From Streptococcus panodentis (GTDB taxonomy: Bacteria > Bacillota > Bacilli > Lactobacillales > Streptococcaceae), in assembly GCF_017884005.1 (NCBI RefSeq), contig NZ_QFAY01000036.1:1-20038 (forward strand): DNA of 20,038 bases, read 5' to 3'. The position numbers were made by a program, and so were the translations under genes. Below are positions 16,558 through 20,038 of the stretch, piece by piece (within the stretch, counting starts at the first letter, position 1; each line of letters starts with the position of its first letter). The notes beneath the pieces were generated by a model, which saw only the letters and a list, made by a program, of their open reading frames with translations, made no database searches and was not told where the DNA came from.

Positions 16558-16594
16558 AAACTACTTGAATTCATTTTCAAGTAGTTTTCTTTTT
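16558..16594 (+). terminator. Rho-independent terminator closing the first substrate module
   Basis: AAACTACTTGAA (16558-16569) and TTCAAGTAGTTT (16576-16587) form a perfect 12-bp stem with a 6-nt loop, followed by a T-rich tract. It ends the long operon that runs from esaA. Confidence 0.93.
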
Positions 16595-16619
16595 CTCTTC
16601 TTTTCTCCTATCTCTCGTA

Positions 16620-16628
16620 TGGTATAAT
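16620..16628 (+). promoter_or_regulatory. Extended -10 promoter upstream of the truncated essC
   Basis: TGGTATAAT is a perfect extended -10 element (TGnTATAAT), 25 bp after the terminator. No clear -35 box is visible. Transcription would start near 16635 and run into the truncated essC and the small genes behind it. Confidence 0.6.
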
Positions 16629-16727
16629 GGAACAAGGACATTTTCCTTTTAGTACCTTGAAAACTTTACAGATACCTTTTACTTCTCTGCTCTGCTATTT
16701 TCCCCCAAAAAACAAACAAAACAATCA

Positions 16728-18015
16728 ATCTGGGCTGCTCGCTGATCTTCGTGCAGGATGTGATGAGCTCGCTGTCTGAGAATATCAAGACGGTCATCAA
16801 TATCAAGGACCGCAATACGGGTCAGCTGGTCATGGAAGAGGGGATCCTGCGGGAGACCGACTTCCAGCTGGATCATTTCCCGGCTGGCTATGACCGGGAA
16901 GACATCGCGCGGACCTTGGCGCCGCTCCATCACCTGCAGAATCTGAAAAGCTCTATCCCAGATACGGTCACCTTTATGGAGATGTACGGGGCGGAGACCT
17001 TTGCGGACCTGCAGGTGCTGCAGAAGTGGCAGCAGAATGCGCCTTATAAGAGCTTGGCGGTGCCCATCGGCCTCAGGGGCAAGGAAGACCTGGTCTATCT
17101 CAACCTGCATGAAAAGGCTCACGGCCCGCACGGACTCATTGCGGGAACGACCGGATCCGGGAAGTCGGAGACTATCCAATCCTATATCCTGTCTCTCGCT
17201 GTCAACTTCCACCCACACGATGTGGCCTTTCTGCTCATCGACTACAAGGGCGGAGGAATGGCCAACCTCTTCAAGAACCTGCCCCATCTTCTGGGCACCA
17301 TTACCAATCTGGACGGGGCCCAATCCATGCGGGCGCTGGCTTCCATCAATGCGGAGATTCACCGTCGGGAGCGGCTCTTCAGAGAGTTTGAAGTCAATCA
17401 TATCAATCAATATCAAAAGAAATACAAGAACGGGGAAGCGACCGAACCCCTGCCCCATTTCTTTCTCATCAGTGATGAGTTCGCAGAGCTCAAGGTCAAC
17501 CAGCCCGACTTTATCAAGGAGCTGGTGTCCATTGCCCGGGTCGGAAGGTCCCTCGGGGTCCACTTGATCCTGGCGACTCAGAAACCCTCTGGGGTGGTGG
17601 ATGACCAGATCTGGTCCAACTCGCGCTTTAAGCTGGCGCTCAAGGTGGCGGACCGGGCAGACTCGATGGAAATGCTTCATACGCCCGATGCGGCGGAAAT
17701 CACCCAGACCGGACGGGCTTACCTGCAGGTTGGCAACAATGAAGTCTATGAGCTCTTTCAGGCGGCCTGGTCAGGAGCCGACTACCAGCCGGACAAGGAT
17801 GAGCTGGGTATCGAAGATCATACCATCTACTTGATCAATGATCTGGGCCAATACGAAGTGCTCAATCAAGACCTGTCAGGTCTTGACTTAGCCGAGGATA
17901 TCAAGGAAGTACCGACAGAGCTGGAGGCTATTGTCAGCCAGATCCAACTACTGACAGAGAGCCAGCAGATTGCCCCCGTACCACAGCCTTGGTTGCCGCC
18001 GCTGAGAGAGCGGAT
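16728..18015 (+). repeat. 1,288-bp direct repeat, copy B, in the truncated essC
   Basis: This is the second copy of 9777-11064. The left border is abrupt: AAAACAATCA is replaced by essC sequence from ATCTGGGCTG on, at essC codon 523. The right border lies in the linker just after QPWLPPL, where the sequence also drops to AT-rich codons. No terminal inverted repeats or target-site duplications are evident at the borders. Confidence 0.95.
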
Positions 18016-19576
18016 TTACCTGCCAGATCTGCGCAAAGGGAATTTTAAAGAACTTTGGAAACATACTAATCGTTCTTTGAAAGCAATATTAGGCTATATT
18101 GATTTGCCAAGCCAACAAACACAATATACACTGGAACACGATTTCAATAACGATGGCAATATCGCTCTTTTCGGTGGTCCTTTAACAGGGAAATCCAATT
18201 TTATTCAGACTTTAACAATGGATTTAGCTCGTCAATTTACACCGGAACAAATTCATTTCTATTTATTGGATTTTGGGACAAATGGTCTTTTGCCGCTTCG
18301 TCAGCTGCCCCATGTGGCGGATACGGTTATGATAGACGATCAGGAAAAAATAACGAAATTCTTGAGCAGGATGAAGTCAGAAATTAGATATAGGAAAACT
18401 CTTTTGCGCAAGTATATGGTTGCGAATATAAATCTGTATCGGGAGGTTAGCGGTCAACAGATACCTAATATCGTCATCATGCTAGACAGTTATGATTCTG
18501 TCAAAGAATCTTCATTAGTAATGGATCTGGAAAATACTTTCCAGACAATAGCCCGTGAGGGTCTGAGTTTGGGGATTTATTTCATCATTACTGCTGGCCG
18601 TATTGGTGTGGTTAAAGCAGCTCTCTTAGCCAGCATAAAGACGCGTATTTCCCTTAAATTGACTGATGATACAGATACTCGGGCCTTGATTGGCCGTACT
18701 CAGCTGATACTTGAAGATAAGCCGGGCCGGGCCATGATTAAACTCGATGAACCAGAGATTTTCCAAATGGCTCTGCCAACTAAAGGGGACACTGCGATTG
18801 ATGTGATTGAACAGATTGGTTCTGAAGGGAAAAAGATGTCAGAACATTGGAAAGGACAGCGCCCTAAAGCGATTCCAATCGTTCCAGAAGAGCTTGCTTT
18901 TGATGTTTTTACACAAAATCCAAGTGTACAGCAGGCTTCAAAACAAAATCAATTGCCGTTAGGTCTAGATTTTGTCAAAGTTGAAAGTGTTAATATTCCT
19001 TTAACAGGATTTAAGCATCTGCTTTATATATCTGATAATGAAGAACATTTAGAAAATATGACACGGCATTTGTTGGAAGTCATTACAGAACTGGTCCCAA
19101 GCAAAAAAGTGATGTTTATGGACATGGATGATACATACGGCGGACAATTTGATTTATTTGCCCGTGTTTCTAAACCTGAGACCCTTAAAGATATGGCAAA
19201 TCAGCTCATGCTTGAGTTAGAGGATCGTAAAAAAGGCGAAGCAGGTCATGATTTCATCATCTTTATCCCAGATTTGGAGAAATTTGTTGAAGTTAGTGGC
19301 TTGACGACTGAGCAAGTATCAACACTCTATCAAGAAGGCTGGAAGTATAATATGCACTTTGTAGTCGGCAGTATGTATTCTTATATTAGTAATAATACAG
19401 TTGGGACTCCTGTTCGTCAAATAAAGACTTATAATCAGCATTATCTCTTGGGTATGCGTTTGACAGATCAAACAGTATTAGAAAAGCCATTTAACAGCAA
19501 AGAGCCTTATTTAAACAAGGACGAAGTTTATTTATATGGACGGCAGTCTAGTATTAAACTAAAAATTACAAAATAA
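16751..19576 (+). CDS. essC: 5'-truncated second essC with a different C-terminal half
   Basis: This frame encodes D1, D2 and D3 of EssC but not the FHA domains or the membrane segments; homology begins at codon 523 of the full gene. From GTG 16751 it has 941 residues. D1 is nearly identical to the full copy, with Walker A GTTGSGKS at 132-139. D2 is strongly diverged but intact, with Walker A GGPLTGKS at 475-482. D3 is diverged and has no P-loop. The frame is open back to a stop at 16658, with no ATG and no ribosome site before GTG 16751; ATG 16763 has a weak AGGA too close upstream. Translation is therefore doubtful, yet 2.8 kb without a stop argues for recent arrival or selection. AT-rich sequence after 18,015 suggests transfer. 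It may be a silent donor for tail exchange, or make a soluble ATPase half. Confidence 0.9.
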   Translation: MQDVMSSLSENIKTVINIKDRNTGQLVMEEGILRETDFQLDHFPAGYDREDIARTLAPLHHLQNLKSSIPDTVTFMEMYGAETFADLQVLQKWQQNAPYKSLAVPIGLRGKEDLVYLNLHEKAHGPHGLIAGTTGSGKSETIQSYILSLAVNFHPHDVAFLLIDYKGGGMANLFKNLPHLLGTITNLDGAQSMRALASINAEIHRRERLFREFEVNHINQYQKKYKNGEATEPLPHFFLISDEFAELKVNQPDFIKELVSIARVGRSLGVHLILATQKPSGVVDDQIWSNSRFKLALKVADRADSMEMLHTPDAAEITQTGRAYLQVGNNEVYELFQAAWSGADYQPDKDELGIEDHTIYLINDLGQYEVLNQDLSGLDLAEDIKEVPTELEAIVSQIQLLTESQQIAPVPQPWLPPLRERIYLPDLRKGNFKELWKHTNRSLKAILGYIDLPSQQTQYTLEHDFNNDGNIALFGGPLTGKSNFIQTLTMDLARQFTPEQIHFYLLDFGTNGLLPLRQLPHVADTVMIDDQEKITKFLSRMKSEIRYRKTLLRKYMVANINLYREVSGQQIPNIVIMLDSYDSVKESSLVMDLENTFQTIAREGLSLGIYFIITAGRIGVVKAALLASIKTRISLKLTDDTDTRALIGRTQLILEDKPGRAMIKLDEPEIFQMALPTKGDTAIDVIEQIGSEGKKMSEHWKGQRPKAIPIVPEELAFDVFTQNPSVQQASKQNQLPLGLDFVKVESVNIPLTGFKHLLYISDNEEHLENMTRHLLEVITELVPSKKVMFMDMDDTYGGQFDLFARVSKPETLKDMANQLMLELEDRKKGEAGHDFIIFIPDLEKFVEVSGLTTEQVSTLYQEGWKYNMHFVVGSMYSYISNNTVGTPVRQIKTYNQHYLLGMRLTDQTVLEKPFNSKEPYLNKDEVYLYGRQSSIKLKITK

Positions 19577-19588
19577 AAGGAGAAGACT

Positions 19589-19954
19589 ATGGCAGTAGGA
19601 ACAACAGGAATTCAGTCAGATGCAGGAGCCGTTCAATCCTATGCGAACGGTATTGCGTCAGGTTACAATGCAGTAGGCAAAAGCCAAGCAACCAAAGACT
19701 CTGTCAGTGAATACGCTGCATCTGGAACGATTTCCAGTCATATAGATAATGAATTTAGTGCTAGTGAACAAGCTGCAGAGCAAGCGATTGATTTTATACA
19801 AGTTTTGCATGGTATTCACGCAGAATTTCAAACGACCGACGTCAAAATTGCTAACTATATCAATCGCAATAGGGCAACGGCGGAAATCGGTACCGCTGGC
19901 AGCCATTCTGGCAAGCAGAAGAATGCTAGGCTCTTTAGCGAAGGCACTGACTAA
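19589..19954 (+). CDS. Small helical T7SS-associated protein of the second module
   Basis: The 121-residue protein starts MAVGTTGIQSDAGAVQSYAN and is helical through about residue 95, with a short polar tail. It has no signal peptide or membrane segment. Size and pattern fit the small TIGR04197/WXG100-like partners encoded behind essC; the family call is tentative. AAAGGAG lies 8 nt before the ATG, which is 12 nt after the truncated essC stop. It is comparable in size and in its polar tail to the product at 16180-16533, but the sequences are clearly different. It probably serves the substrates of the second EssC tail. Confidence 0.7.
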   Translation: MAVGTTGIQSDAGAVQSYANGIASGYNAVGKSQATKDSVSEYAASGTISSHIDNEFSASEQAAEQAIDFIQVLHGIHAEFQTTDVKIANYINRNRATAEIGTAGSHSGKQKNARLFSEGTD

Positions 19955-19981
19955 TAGACGACAAACACGAAAGGAAAAGTT

Positions 19982-20038
19982 ATGGTAAAGGTAAACTACG
20001 GCAGCCTGCAAACGCAGTCCTCGAGCCTGTCCTCGGCC
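19982..20038 (+). CDS. Start of a further small T7SS-associated gene, cut by the window end
   Basis: Only 19 codons are visible (MVKVNYGSLQTQSSSLSSA). AAAGGAAAAG precedes ATG 19982. The opening, a short strand with V-N followed by a Ser-rich helix, again looks like a TIGR04197/DUF3130-type partner. The visible codons are more GC-rich than the preceding gene. The rest, and any effector behind it, lies outside the window. Confidence 0.5.
   Translation, partial: MVKVNYGSLQTQSSSLSSA

Noticed and set aside
16596..16728. Insertion sequence or integrase site at the border of the truncated essC
   Set aside because: I saw no transposase, terminal inverted repeats, target duplication or tRNA fragment. 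Homologous recombination explains the layout better.
16679..17680. 333-codon minus-strand frame opposite the truncated essC, similar to the minus-strand frames opposite essC
   Set aside because: The similarity simply reflects the duplicated essC block on the other strand.
1..20038. CRISPR array, tRNA or rRNA genes
   Set aside because: No regularly spaced repeats with spacers and no tRNA or rRNA signatures were found.

Overview
The window is most likely from a Streptococcus, probably of the sanguinis/mitis-type oral group. This is inferred from the HisS sequence, the extended -10 promoters (TGnTAAAAT, TGnTATAAT), strong AGGAGG-type ribosome sites and the type VIIb secretion (T7SSb/Ess) gene order; the species cannot be fixed from sequence alone. 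All confident genes are on the + strand.

Layout. (1) 1-2049: a possible terminator remnant, histidyl-tRNA synthetase (hisS), then a roughly 400 bp gene-free stretch carrying two 37-bp repeats that can each form a hairpin. (2) 2050-3156: a gene for a serine-rich lipoprotein with a near-consensus promoter, then esxA (WXG100 protein) with its own promoter and a strong terminator. The two upstream regions share a 13-mer, and an operator-like palindrome lies in front of esxA. (3) 3333-12631: the secretion machine esaA-essA-esaB-essB-essC in the usual T7SSb order, with gaps of only 1-3 nt. (4) 12647-16533: a substrate module directly behind essC. It holds a small helical protein, a 741-aa candidate effector, a membrane-anchored candidate immunity protein and a second small helical protein, and ends at a 12-bp-stem terminator. 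(5) 16600-19576: an extended -10 promoter followed by a second, 5'-truncated essC. It lacks the FHA domains and membrane segments but keeps all three C-terminal ATPase-type domains. (6) 19589-20038: the start of a second substrate module, with one complete small helical protein and one cut by the window edge.

How it fits together. EsaA, EssA, EssB and EssC form the membrane channel, EsaB is a cytosolic ubiquitin-like regulator, and EsxA is the conserved small secreted partner. In this system the C-terminal half of EssC selects the substrates, and different EssC C-termini travel with different substrate genes. Here the full-length EssC and the truncated EssC share a co-linear 1,288-bp block (D1 plus linker, 4 amino-acid differences) and then diverge completely. 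Each is followed by its own small-protein/effector genes.

The most interesting feature is therefore a tandem 'EssC tail plus cargo' cassette. Recombination between the two 1,288-bp direct repeats would delete 6,951 bp and fuse the resident EssC N-terminus to the second tail and cargo. Truncated essC genes with cognate cargo are known from Listeria monocytogenes; the switch mechanism proposed here is inference. The 741-aa effector candidate has no toxin domain that I recognise.
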